This document shows positions 16,617 to 24,329 of a stretch of DNA of 64,000 nucleotides, one piece after another (position 1 is the first letter of the stretch; each line of letters begins with the position of its first letter). The DNA comes from Rhodospirillaceae bacterium (GTDB lineage: Bacteria; Pseudomonadota; Alphaproteobacteria; Rhodospirillales; Rhodospirillaceae). The position numbers and the translations under genes are program-made. Location: the NCBI GenBank assembly GCA_019694335.1, contig JAIBCD010000012.1, positions 1 to 64,000 of the forward strand. Reading direction: 5' to 3'. The notes beneath the pieces were generated by a model. The model ran no database searches. It was not told the origin of the DNA and saw only the letters and a program-made list of their open reading frames with translations.

Positions 16617-18368
16617 CTAATGCGCCCGGGCCTCGTGCATGCCTGTGTAGGCGGCCTCGATATTGCGGGTGAAGGCGTCGGTGTCGAACAGCGGCGCGGT
16701 CGCGCGGGTCGCGATCAGGTGGTCCTTCAGCGCCTGAAGGCGCGTGGGATCCTGGGCCAGGGCGATCGCCAGGGTTTCATACTCCTCGAGCGTCGGCGCG
16801 GCCAGTTCGGGCAGGCCCACGGCGGTGAGCAGGCTGGCGGCGACGCGCGCCGGGAAACTCTCGCCCGGACAGGTCACCAGCGGCACGCCGACCCACAATG
16901 AGTCGCTCGCGGTGGTGTGGGCGTTGTAGGGCAGGGTGTCCAGGAACAGGTCGGCGAGCTTGTGGCGGGCGAGGTGTTCGTCGGGCGGGATGCGCGGCGC
17001 GAAGACGATGCGCGCGGGGTCGAGGCCGAAGGCGGGCGCGTTGCGCTTGAGGTTGGCGGCGGCCTGGGGGTTGTCCTCGATCAACCACAGCACGCTGCCC
17101 GGCACGGCGTTCATGATCCGCGCCCACCGCGCGAAAATGCCCGGCAGGATCTTGAAGTTATTGTTGAAGCAGCAGAACACGATGCCGGTCTCGGGCAACC
17201 CGGCCTCGGCGCGGGTGTAGGCGCGCTTCGACACCGCGCGTTTGCGGTCGTTGCACTGATAGCTGCCGGGCAGGTTCACGACTTTCTCGGTGTAGAACCG
17301 CTTGTGGCTCTCGGGGATCACCACGCCGTCGGCGATGATGTAATCCATGTAGGGGGTGCCCATGGTGCCGGGGAAGCCCAGGTAGTTCACCTGCACGGGC
17401 GCGGCGCGGTGGGCGAAGATGCCGATGCGGTTCTGCAGGGTGAAGCCCTTGAGGTCGATGGCGATGTCGATCTCGAGGGTGCGGGCGAGGGCGGCGATGT
17501 CGCGGTCGCTGCGCGCGCGCACGTCGAGGTAGCGGGTGCAGCCGGCGGCGATGCGCTGCTGCATGTCGTCGCCGGTGTCGTCGCCGAAGGAGAAGGCGAT
17601 CACCTCGAACTTGGCGCGGTCATGGCGCTCGAACAGCTCGGCGATCAGATGCGCGGTGGCGTGGCGATGATAATCGGCGGAGAAATAGCCGAGTTTGATG
17701 CGCTGGTGGCCGGTGTAGGTCTTGAGTGGCCCCAGCGCCGGCACTTCCGGGCATTTGGTCCGCATCCACCGTTCCATGACCTGGCGCTTGAGCGCGGCGT
17801 CGTCGGTCAAGGCCAGCAGCGGCCACGGCGGCGTGGCCTGCACGCCGCGCTTGACCGCGTCGAGCAGCGCCGCGATCTCGGGTTCCAGGTTCACCCAGTC
17901 GCAGACGTGGACTTTATTGAGCAGCCTGATGCCCGCGACGTCGGGGAAGTCGGGGGCGAGTTGCAGGCAGCGGTCGAAACAGGCGTTGGCGGCCGCCGGC
18001 TGCTGCAGCTCGGTCAGCACCATGCCGCGGTTGCTGTGGGCATTGGGGTTGTGGGGATCGAGCGCCACGGCCTTCTCCAGGCTCGCCAGCGCCGCGTCGT
18101 GGCGGCCCATGTCCCTGAGCACCATGCCGCGGTTGATATGCGCCGAAGCAAAAAATGGATCGAAACGGATCGCGGTCTCGAAGGACTGCAGCGCGGCGGC
18201 CTGGTTGCCCGCGCCGTAGAGGCATAGCCCAAGGCCGTTGTGGGCCGGGGCAATATTGGATGCCTGTTGCAATATCCGCTCGAACAGGCGGCCGGCCTGT
18301 TGGAGGTCGCCGTTCCGGTAAAACGCCGTGGCCTCGATGTAGAGCCGCTCGAGTTCCTCCGGGGACAT
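16617..18368 (-). CDS. TPR-containing O-GlcNAc-transferase-like glycosyltransferase (GT41 type)
   Basis: Residues 1-170 hold tetratricopeptide repeats (AHNGLGLCLYGAGN, AHINRGMVLRDMGRHDAALA, AHSNRGMVLTELQQ). The C-terminal two thirds match the GT41 catalytic domain: KLGYFSADYHRHATAHLI, DLKGFTLQNR, NYLGFPGTMGTPYMDYII, FCCFNNNFKILP and DTLPYNAHTTASDSLWVGVP. The Lys in NFKILP and the HTT motif correspond to nucleotide-sugar-binding positions in O-GlcNAc transferase. Enzymes of this type glycosylate Ser/Thr of proteins in the cytoplasm; Caulobacter FlmG, acting on flagellin, is a related TPR enzyme. The ATG at 18368 lies two bases after the greB stop. The Thr/Ser-rich octapeptide-repeat gene is the next gene downstream and a possible acceptor. 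Confidence 0.9.
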   Translation of the reverse strand: MSPEELERLYIEATAFYRNGDLQQAGRLFERILQQASNIAPAHNGLGLCLYGAGNQAAALQSFETAIRFDPFFASAHINRGMVLRDMGRHDAALASLEKAVALDPHNPNAHSNRGMVLTELQQPAAANACFDRCLQLAPDFPDVAGIRLLNKVHVCDWVNLEPEIAALLDAVKRGVQATPPWPLLALTDDAALKRQVMERWMRTKCPEVPALGPLKTYTGHQRIKLGYFSADYHRHATAHLIAELFERHDRAKFEVIAFSFGDDTGDDMQQRIAAGCTRYLDVRARSDRDIAALARTLEIDIAIDLKGFTLQNRIGIFAHRAAPVQVNYLGFPGTMGTPYMDYIIADGVVIPESHKRFYTEKVVNLPGSYQCNDRKRAVSKRAYTRAEAGLPETGIVFCCFNNNFKILPGIFARWARIMNAVPGSVLWLIEDNPQAAANLKRNAPAFGLDPARIVFAPRIPPDEHLARHKLADLFLDTLPYNAHTTASDSLWVGVPLVTCPGESFPARVAASLLTAVGLPELAAPTLEEYETLAIALAQDPTRLQALKDHLIATRATAPLFDTDAFTRNIEAAYTGMHEARAH

Positions 18369-18370
18369 GG

Positions 18371-18937
18371 CTAGGCGTTCCCGCCATATCGGATGGCCAG
18401 CACTTCGATCTCCTCCTCGCCCGCGGGCGTGCGGACTTTGACGGTATCGCCCACGCGCGCCTTCAGCAACGCCCGCGCCACCGGCGACACCCAACTCACC
18501 AGCCCGGCGTCGGTGTCGGCTTCATCCACACCGACGATGGTGATCGTGCGTTCGGCGTCGTGGTGGTCGATATAGGTGACGGTGGCGCCGAAAAACACCT
18601 GGGCGTGGTTCTTCTGCAACGCCGGATCGACCACATGGGCGCTCTCGTGGCGCTTGGTCAGGTAGCGGATGCGGCGGTCGATCTCGCGCAGGCGTTTCTT
18701 GCCGTAGATGTAGTCGCCGTTCTCCGAGCGGTCGCCGTTGCCGGCGGCCCAGGACACGATCTCCACCACCTTGGGCCGTTCCACCCGGCGCAGTTGATGC
18801 AGCTCGGTCTCCAGATCCTTGAAGCCTTGCGGGCGGATGTAGTTCTTCGACCCCGCCGGCAACTGATCCGGCGCGTCGCCCCCTTCATCGGTGGCTTCTT
18901 CCTCGGTCTCGGTTTCCTTGGTGAAGGCCTTGCTCAT
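18371..18937 (-). CDS. greB: Transcription elongation factor GreB
   Basis: Gre factors rescue backtracked RNA polymerase by stimulating transcript cleavage. The coiled-coil region RVERPKVVEIVSWAAG, GDRSENGDYIYGKKRLREID and RRIRYLTKR carries the acidic DRSEN tip and the GreB-type YGKKRLREID wording rather than the GreA one. The C-terminal FKBP-like domain ends with VGDTVKVRTPAGEEEIEVL. An acidic, unstructured head of about 30 residues (ETETEEEATDEGGD) precedes the conserved part, which is longer than usual. The start overlaps the MOSC gene stop (ATGA), and the glycosyltransferase starts two bases after its stop, so three genes form one operon. Confidence 0.93.
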   Translation of the reverse strand: MSKAFTKETETEEEATDEGGDAPDQLPAGSKNYIRPQGFKDLETELHQLRRVERPKVVEIVSWAAGNGDRSENGDYIYGKKRLREIDRRIRYLTKRHESAHVVDPALQKNHAQVFFGATVTYIDHHDAERTITIVGVDEADTDAGLVSWVSPVARALLKARVGDTVKVRTPAGEEEIEVLAIRYGGNA

Positions 18938-19647
18938 GCCAGCCACACCTTCATCCCGGGTGCGAGGCCGCCCAGGCGTTCCGGCACGCAATGGACGCCG
19001 ATCTCGTTGTTGAAGTTTTCCACCACCGTGCGCATGAGCGTGGCGTCCCGGGCGGCGGTCTCGGGGTCGACGGTGATGAAGGCGCAGCGCTCGATCGGCC
19101 GGTTGACCTGCAGGCGCACGCCGTTGTCCGGGTCGCCGAAGATCAAGGTTTTGTCGAGCCAATCGCGTTCGCGGCCCGCGTCGATCACGATATTGGGCCG
19201 GAACCGGTCGATGCCGACGGCGGTGCCGTGGGCCGCGCTCAGGTCGTCGATGGTGCCTTGGCCGATCACCGAGACCGGCAGGCTGTCGTGACAGCCGCGC
19301 CCGAGGCGGATCATGCCGACCGCCATGCCGGCGGCGTCCGCGAAGCGCGCGGTCAGGCCGGGCGAGGCGACGTCGAACACCGCGCCATCGGGCGCGGCGA
19401 CCGCCACCGGCGCGGTCTTGGTATCGGCGGCGCCGTAGCGCGCGGTGTACAGCACCATCTCGGCGTGGATGCGCGCGGTGAACCACGGGAAGCGCGAGGG
19501 CGCGGTGGGCTTATGGAAGGCGTATTGCCGGTCGCCGTCGAGGCCCGTGCCGCCGAGCGCGATGCCGTCCAGGGCCTCGCCGCGCATGGACTTGACCGGA
19601 TAGCGGTAGAGGCGGGCGACGCGCCCGATTTCGGTGGGCTGGTTCAC
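18934..19647 (-). CDS. MOSC-domain protein
   Basis: The N-terminal beta-barrel (GRVARLYRYPVKSMRGEAL, GLDGDRQYAF) and a C-terminal MOSC domain (FRPNIVIDA, NRPIERCAFITVDPET, GVHCVPERLGGLAPGMKVWL) identify the family. MOSC proteins bind sulfur or molybdenum cofactor and include molybdenum-dependent N-hydroxylate reductases. The Cys in PIERCAFI is where the family's active cysteine lies. It is 237 residues long. It is the first gene of the MOSC-greB-glycosyltransferase unit and starts eight bases after the amidohydrolase stop. Confidence 0.88.
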   Translation of the reverse strand: MNQPTEIGRVARLYRYPVKSMRGEALDGIALGGTGLDGDRQYAFHKPTAPSRFPWFTARIHAEMVLYTARYGAADTKTAPVAVAAPDGAVFDVASPGLTARFADAAGMAVGMIRLGRGCHDSLPVSVIGQGTIDDLSAAHGTAVGIDRFRPNIVIDAGRERDWLDKTLIFGDPDNGVRLQVNRPIERCAFITVDPETAARDATLMRTVVENFNNEIGVHCVPERLGGLAPGMKVWLA

Positions 19648-19654
19648 GCGAGGC

Positions 19655-21016
19655 TCAATCGCACTCGGCGACGGGGGCGAGGCTGACGCCTTGCTCGGTC
19701 AGCGCCTTGCCGAGGCGCGCGCTGGTTTCGGCCAGGTTGCCGCCCGCGGCGGCGGTGTTGATCGCCACCTGCGCCTTGCACAGCGTGGTCTCTTCGATTT
19801 GCGCCACGCCCAGCGTTTTGAGGTAACCGCCTTGGCCGCTCACGGGCACGCCGTTCACCAGGGTCAGGGTGACATCGCCGGGCGATGCCTTCAGCAGCGC
19901 GTCATAGGGTGCGGCGGCATCGCCATGCAGCAGGAACAGGTCGGCGTAGAGCCCCGGCTTCAAGGCGCCGACCTTGTCGTCGATACGCGCGGTCCTGGCG
20001 GGCACGGCGCTCGCCATCTCGAACAATTGCTTGGCGGTGAACAGACCCTTGAACTGGCCGTCGTTCACCTGTTTGGCGAATTTCAGTTCCGCCAGCATGT
20101 TGGTGCTGCCGGTGGGCGACCAGTCGGGGGCCAGCGCGATGGCGACTTTTTCCGCTGCCGCGTCCGCGACATTGGCGGTTTCCTTGTAGAGTTCCATGTT
20201 GCTGCGCGGCGACCACACCAATGTCGCGCCCGCCGCATGCATCTTGGCGAAGTCCGCACGAGTCAGCGCCACGCCGTGGATCACGGCGGTGCGCGAGGTC
20301 AGCCAGCCCTGTTTCTCCAGTTCCGCGAACTCGGCCCGGGTCTTGGGATCGGAGCGCTGGCCTTCGGCGATATGGATCACCAGAAGATCGGCGTCGCCCT
20401 TCTTCAGGCTCTCGGCCAGGCTGGCGGGTGCGTATTTCACGTCGTCGGGCTGCACGCCGAGCACATTGACCACGCGCTCGGGCCCGACCTTCGCGCCGTA
20501 GAAGCCCGTGAACCAGTCGAGGTTGCGCGCGAGACCGGCGATGCAGGAGATGTCGGTGTCGCGCGGCTGCGAGATGCCGACCATGGTGGTGGTGCCGCCC
20601 AGCAGCTCCTTGAGCTCGACAAAACGGTCGATATCGCAGAAGTGGCCGGGCGCCATGGGCCGGTGCGGATTGGCGATGGCCTTCAGGTAGGCTTCGTCGC
20701 CGCGCCATTCATAGCGGTTGTGATAGGCGTGCGACGGCGTCCAGCGCGGATAGATGTTGTAGAGCGGATGGTTGTGCAGATCGACGAAGCCCGGAAAGAT
20801 GATGTCGGTGGTTTCCAGGGTGCGCGCGGCGGCGAGCGCGGGCTTGGCGGCGGTAATGGAAATGATCTTACCGTGGTCGATCGCCACCCAGCCGCCCGGG
20901 ATCACGGCGTCGGGCGTCACCACGGTGCCTTTGATCACCATGGCCGTGGGCGCGGCGGCCAGGACCGGCGCCGCCCACGCACATAACAGAAGAATCGCCC
21001 ATCCCGCCCGCGTCAT
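19655..21016 (-). CDS. Secreted metal-dependent amidohydrolase
   Basis: The ATG at 21016 gives 453 residues with a clear signal peptide (MTRAGWAILLLCAWAAPVLA). The metal-binding motif of the amidohydrolase superfamily is present as GFVDLHNHPLYN, with later ligands in LLVIHIAEGQR, AVIHGVAL and LAPDWSPTGSTN. The pattern HxH, His, His, Asp fits the guanine-deaminase/chlorohydrolase branch with a single metal. A periplasmic location is unusual for that branch, and I cannot name the substrate. Transcription probably runs on through MOSC, greB and the glycosyltransferase because the gaps are tiny. Confidence 0.88.
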   Translation of the reverse strand: MTRAGWAILLLCAWAAPVLAAAPTAMVIKGTVVTPDAVIPGGWVAIDHGKIISITAAKPALAAARTLETTDIIFPGFVDLHNHPLYNIYPRWTPSHAYHNRYEWRGDEAYLKAIANPHRPMAPGHFCDIDRFVELKELLGGTTTMVGISQPRDTDISCIAGLARNLDWFTGFYGAKVGPERVVNVLGVQPDDVKYAPASLAESLKKGDADLLVIHIAEGQRSDPKTRAEFAELEKQGWLTSRTAVIHGVALTRADFAKMHAAGATLVWSPRSNMELYKETANVADAAAEKVAIALAPDWSPTGSTNMLAELKFAKQVNDGQFKGLFTAKQLFEMASAVPARTARIDDKVGALKPGLYADLFLLHGDAAAPYDALLKASPGDVTLTLVNGVPVSGQGGYLKTLGVAQIEETTLCKAQVAINTAAAGGNLAETSARLGKALTEQGVSLAPVAECD

Positions 21017-21457
21017 TGCCCGGTTCCTTGATCGGTGTCGGACGAGAGTTCCACGCGCGCGCGGGCAGTTCAAGCGCGCTCACATTAAGCCATTGGAAAA
21101 GCGGCTGGTTTACTTCGATCCAGGCGCGCTGCCGGCCGCGGCGGAACCGCCGGGCGGGGCCGGAGGTTAGACCCCCTGTCGCGCCATCTCTGTCCTGAGC
21201 CGCGCCATGCGCAACCACCCTCCGCGCCGCGACGGCGCGGCCGTGATGCCGCGCGATCCGCATGATCGAGGCGTGAGTGTCCGGTCTCCGTTTGAGCCCG
21301 CGCGATGAGGTGGCGCCTGGCCGTGCGTGAGCACTGAATGGCCCTTCCGCCGCGACGTACTACCGGTTGCGGCATGGCAGCCATGATCATTTGCCCGCGC
21401 CGGCCGGCGGACCGACATAAATGTTGCGCGCATGGGGCGCGCGGGACATAAGGAGCC
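21017..21457. other. Intergenic region between divergent amidohydrolase and ribH
   Basis: This stretch of 441 bases contains no coding frame I can support. I looked for a flavin riboswitch before ribH and saw none of its conserved core. The GGAG at 21452-21455 next to the ribH ATG is a plausible ribosome site. Promoters for both flanking genes should be here, but I cannot assign boxes with confidence. Confidence 0.5.
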
Positions 21458-21922
21458 ATGGCCCAGGCCCCCAACATTCTTGTCATCGAAGCGCGGTTCT
21501 ACGACGAAATCGCCGACGACCTGCTCGCGGGCACGAAACGCGTGCTCGAGGCGGCGAACGCCAAGGTCGAGGTGCTGACCGTGCCCGGTATCCTCGAACT
21601 GCCGGCGGCCGCGTCCTTCGCCTTCCACCCATCGCGCCGTCTGTCGCAAACAGGGGGCGGGCAGCGCTATGACGGCGTGGTCGTGCTCGGCTGCGCGGTC
21701 AAGGGCGAGACCGACCACTATGAACATGTCTGCCGCGAGTCCATGAGCGGCGTGCAACGCGTGGCGCTGGATTTCTCGGTGCCCTGCGGTAACGGCATCC
21801 TGACCGTGCCGACCTGGGAGCTGGCGCAGCACCGCGCCGACCCGGAGCGGGGGGACGCCGGCGGCCGTGCCGCCAAGGCCTGCTTGCGCATGATCGCGCT
21901 CAAGCGGGATTTCGGACTTTAA
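21458..21922 (+). CDS. ribH: 6,7-dimethyl-8-ribityllumazine synthase
   Basis: RibH condenses the pyrimidine from RibD with dihydroxybutanone phosphate from RibBA. The family pattern is visible in ILVIEARFYDEIADDLLAG, VPGILELPAAASFAF, VVLGCAVKGETDHYEHVC and NGILTVPTWELAQHRA. The His in the DHYEHV stretch is near the catalytic position. An insertion (HPSRRLSQTGGGQR, about residues 55-68) follows the ELPAA motif, making this loop longer than usual. In related genomes ribH directly follows ribBA. Here about 8.6 kb of other genes intervene. NusB follows after 27 bases. Confidence 0.93.
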   Translation: MAQAPNILVIEARFYDEIADDLLAGTKRVLEAANAKVEVLTVPGILELPAAASFAFHPSRRLSQTGGGQRYDGVVVLGCAVKGETDHYEHVCRESMSGVQRVALDFSVPCGNGILTVPTWELAQHRADPERGDAGGRAAKACLRMIALKRDFGL

Positions 21923-21949
21923 TTTTTTCCAAAAGAGTTTTGTTTCGCC

Positions 21950-22459
21950 ATGACGGACGCGCCGTCCTCCACTGAAGTCCGTGACCCGCAGGGCCGTACC
22001 GCCGCGCGGCTTGCCGCCGCCCAGGCGCTGTACCAGATCGAGGCGTCGCAGAATGCGCCCGACGCGGTGATCAAGGATTTCCTCATGGGCAAGGTCGGCT
22101 CGCTGGCCGTGGTCGAGGACGCCGACACCGCCCAGGAATCCATCGTGGCCCTGGCCGAGTTGGACAGCGAGCTGTTCATCGGCCTGATCCGTTGCGTGCA
22201 GGACCGCGAAGCCGAAATCGACGGCATGATCCGCGAAAGCGTCTCCAAGGACTGGCCTTGGGAGCGCCTGGAAATGATCCTGCGCGCGATCCTGCGCGCG
22301 GGCGTCGCGGAACTCCTGACCCGCACCGATATCCCGCCGGGCGTCACGGTGAACGAGTTCATCGACGTGGCGCATGCCTTCTATCCCGGGCCGGAGCCGC
22401 GCATGGTCAATGCCGTGCTGGACCGCATCGGCAAGGCGCTCGGCCGCTTCGGAAGCTGA
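21950..22459 (+). CDS. nusB: Transcription antitermination factor NusB
   Basis: NusB binds boxA RNA with NusE and helps antitermination in rRNA operons. The 169-residue helical protein begins with a short disordered head, then RTAARLAAAQALYQIEAS, WERLEMILRAILRAGVAEL and TPPGV-like TDIPPGVTVNEFIDVAH, and ends with NAVLDRIGKALGR. The position between ribH and thiL is a conserved arrangement. The thiL ATG follows after one base. Confidence 0.95.
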   Translation: MTDAPSSTEVRDPQGRTAARLAAAQALYQIEASQNAPDAVIKDFLMGKVGSLAVVEDADTAQESIVALAELDSELFIGLIRCVQDREAEIDGMIRESVSKDWPWERLEMILRAILRAGVAELLTRTDIPPGVTVNEFIDVAHAFYPGPEPRMVNAVLDRIGKALGRFGS

Positions 22460-22460
22460 G

Positions 22461-23417
22461 ATGAGCGCTCCGCGATCAGGTGAGTTCGACCTTATCGCGC
22501 GCTTCTTCGCGCCGCTGGCCGGCCCCGGCGCTCTCGGCCTCAAGGACGACGCGGCCCTGGTCAAGCCTTCGCCCGGCTGCGAGCTGGTGCTCACCGCCGA
22601 CACCGTGATCGCGGGCGTGCACTTTCGCGAAGGCGATCCCGCCGACCTGATCGCCAGGAAAGCGCTCCGGGTCAATCTCTCCGATCTCGCCGCCAAGGGC
22701 GCCAGGCCCATCGGTTTCCTGCATGCCCTGACCTTGAACCCGGGTATCGACGATACCTGGCTGGAACTCTATGCGCGCGGCCTGGGCCAGGACGCGCACG
22801 CGTATGGCATGCCGCTCCTGGGCGGCGACACCACCATGAGCCACGGGCCGTTGACGATCACGATCACCGCGCTTGGCGAGGTGCCGGCGGGCGAGGCGCT
22901 GTTGCGGTCCGGCGCGCGGGCGGGGGACGTGGTCTATGTGACCGGCACCATCGGCGACAGCGCGCTCGGGCTGGCCTGTCTCAAGGGCGATCTCTTATTG
23001 CCACGCGAGGACCGCGCGGCGCTGGTGGAGCGCTATCATCTTCCGCGTCCGCGCGTGGATGCGGCGCTGCGCGGCATCGCCAACGCGGCGCTCGATGTCT
23101 CCGACGGATTGGTGGCGGATCTCGGGCATATGGCGGCGGCGTCTCAGGTGGCGATCGTCCTCGATCGCGACGCGGTGCCGCTGTCTCAGGCCGCGCGCAA
23201 GGCCGTGACCAAGGATCCGCGCTTGTGGGAAAGGGTGCTGGCCGGCGGCGACGACTATGAAATCGCTTTCGCCGCGCCGGAAAGCGCCGCTGCGCGCATC
23301 GTATCCGGTGTCCCGCCGATCACCGCCATCGGCCGCGTCGGTGCCGGCAGCGGCGTGACGGTGACAGTGAACGGCACGCCGCTCGCGCTGTCATCGACCG
23401 GATACCGGCACCGGTAG
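22461..23417 (+). CDS. thiL: Thiamine-monophosphate kinase
   Basis: ThiL makes thiamine diphosphate from the monophosphate with ATP. The N-terminus GEFDLIARFF and LKDDAALV, the metal and phosphate motif VLTADTVIAGVHF, LRVNLSDLAAKGARPIGFL, LLGGDTTMS and ALDVSDGLVADLGHM are all family signatures. The ATG at 22461 gives 318 residues; the upstream in-frame starts lie inside nusB. It is the last gene of the ribH-nusB-thiL unit. About 200 bases follow before the next gene. Confidence 0.95.
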   Translation: MSAPRSGEFDLIARFFAPLAGPGALGLKDDAALVKPSPGCELVLTADTVIAGVHFREGDPADLIARKALRVNLSDLAAKGARPIGFLHALTLNPGIDDTWLELYARGLGQDAHAYGMPLLGGDTTMSHGPLTITITALGEVPAGEALLRSGARAGDVVYVTGTIGDSALGLACLKGDLLLPREDRAALVERYHLPRPRVDAALRGIANAALDVSDGLVADLGHMAAASQVAIVLDRDAVPLSQAARKAVTKDPRLWERVLAGGDDYEIAFAAPESAAARIVSGVPPITAIGRVGAGSGVTVTVNGTPLALSSTGYRHR

Positions 23418-23616
23418 CGAATAGCCCCGGCCTCCAGGCCCGCGCGTGTAACTCCGGCGGCCGCGCAGCGCCCCCTCCGTATCAAATGCTTCTTCATGGC
23501 GACGGACGCCACAGAAGCACCCGTCATCGTGAACAACGTGAGGGTGGCCGAAGGCGTTCCGGCGGGAGTAGACTGCGGACAGCTCACAGCCTTTCCGTGT
23601 CCTCTCGCCTCCGGTC

Positions 23617-24126
23617 ATGAAGCGCATCATCGTCATTCTGCTGATTCTGATCCTGGTGGCCGGCGGGGGCGCCGGGGCGCTGATCATGCTGGGGATCGTC
23701 AAGAACCCGTTCGCCCCGCCCCAGGTGGAAATGAGCGCCGCCGAAAAGGCCGCCGACGCGGCCGACAAGAAGAAATTCCAGCCGCCGCCGACCAACTACA
23801 CCCTGATCAAGTTCACCCATGACCTGATCATCCCGGTGCTGATCGACGGCGAGGTGAAGAAGCGCGTCTACTTGACCGGGCGCATCGTGGCGAGTTCGGC
23901 GGGGTCGAAGGCGGCTATCGAAGGCGGCATGAACCGCTTCCTGAACGATGTGATCGGCGACCTGGTGCCGTTCTTCCAGACCTATTTCCAGACCCACGAG
24001 AACGTGGACCTCAAGCTGCTCAAGGAAAAGCTCGTGGAGCACGCCAAGAAAGTTTACGGCGCGGACGCCCAGGACGTCCTGCTGACCAATGTCTTCGAAC
24101 AGGCGGGCAACGGCGCCCCCCGGTAA
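23617..24126 (+). CDS. FliL-like single-span membrane protein
   Basis: The chain of 169 residues starts with one membrane helix (KRIIVILLILILVAGGGAGALIML) followed by an Ala/Lys-rich linker. A periplasmic domain follows with YTLIKFTHDLIIPVL, KRVYLTGRIV and a C-terminus near VLLTNVFEQ. This layout matches FliL of the flagellar basal body and its relatives, which modulate the stator. Sequence agreement is moderate, and no flagellar genes adjoin it. Proteins of this sort between thiL and hppA occur in other alphaproteobacteria. Treat the FliL name as provisional. Confidence 0.6.
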   Translation: MKRIIVILLILILVAGGGAGALIMLGIVKNPFAPPQVEMSAAEKAADAADKKKFQPPPTNYTLIKFTHDLIIPVLIDGEVKKRVYLTGRIVASSAGSKAAIEGGMNRFLNDVIGDLVPFFQTYFQTHENVDLKLLKEKLVEHAKKVYGADAQDVLLTNVFEQAGNGAPR

Positions 24127-24329
24127 GCCTTCCGGGCGTTTCCGCGCGGGCCCTAGACCCCTTTATTCCAGGGGCTTTCCTGTATTCAACGTTGCGTCTT
24201 AGGGGCTGTTCTGGCACTCTCCCGCGCGATTTCCGAGGGATGGCGGGAACAGCCTTTAATCATCTGAATTAATTACTGTTTTCGCTGTTTCAGGCGATCG
24301 CGGCGCAACTCACGACCGACGGGGTAAGC

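Noticed and set aside
18938-19486. GreB frame extended to a start at 19486
   Set aside because: The extension is a low-quality Arg-rich shadow of the MOSC gene; the ATG at 18937 overlaps the MOSC stop and begins a typical GreB.
21017-21457. Flavin riboswitch before ribH
   Set aside because: I looked for the conserved core of that element here and before ribD and did not find it.
24256-24272. CtrA-type site TTAA-N-TTAA upstream of hppA
   Set aside because: The two TTAA half-sites are 9 bases apart; the CtrA consensus needs 7.
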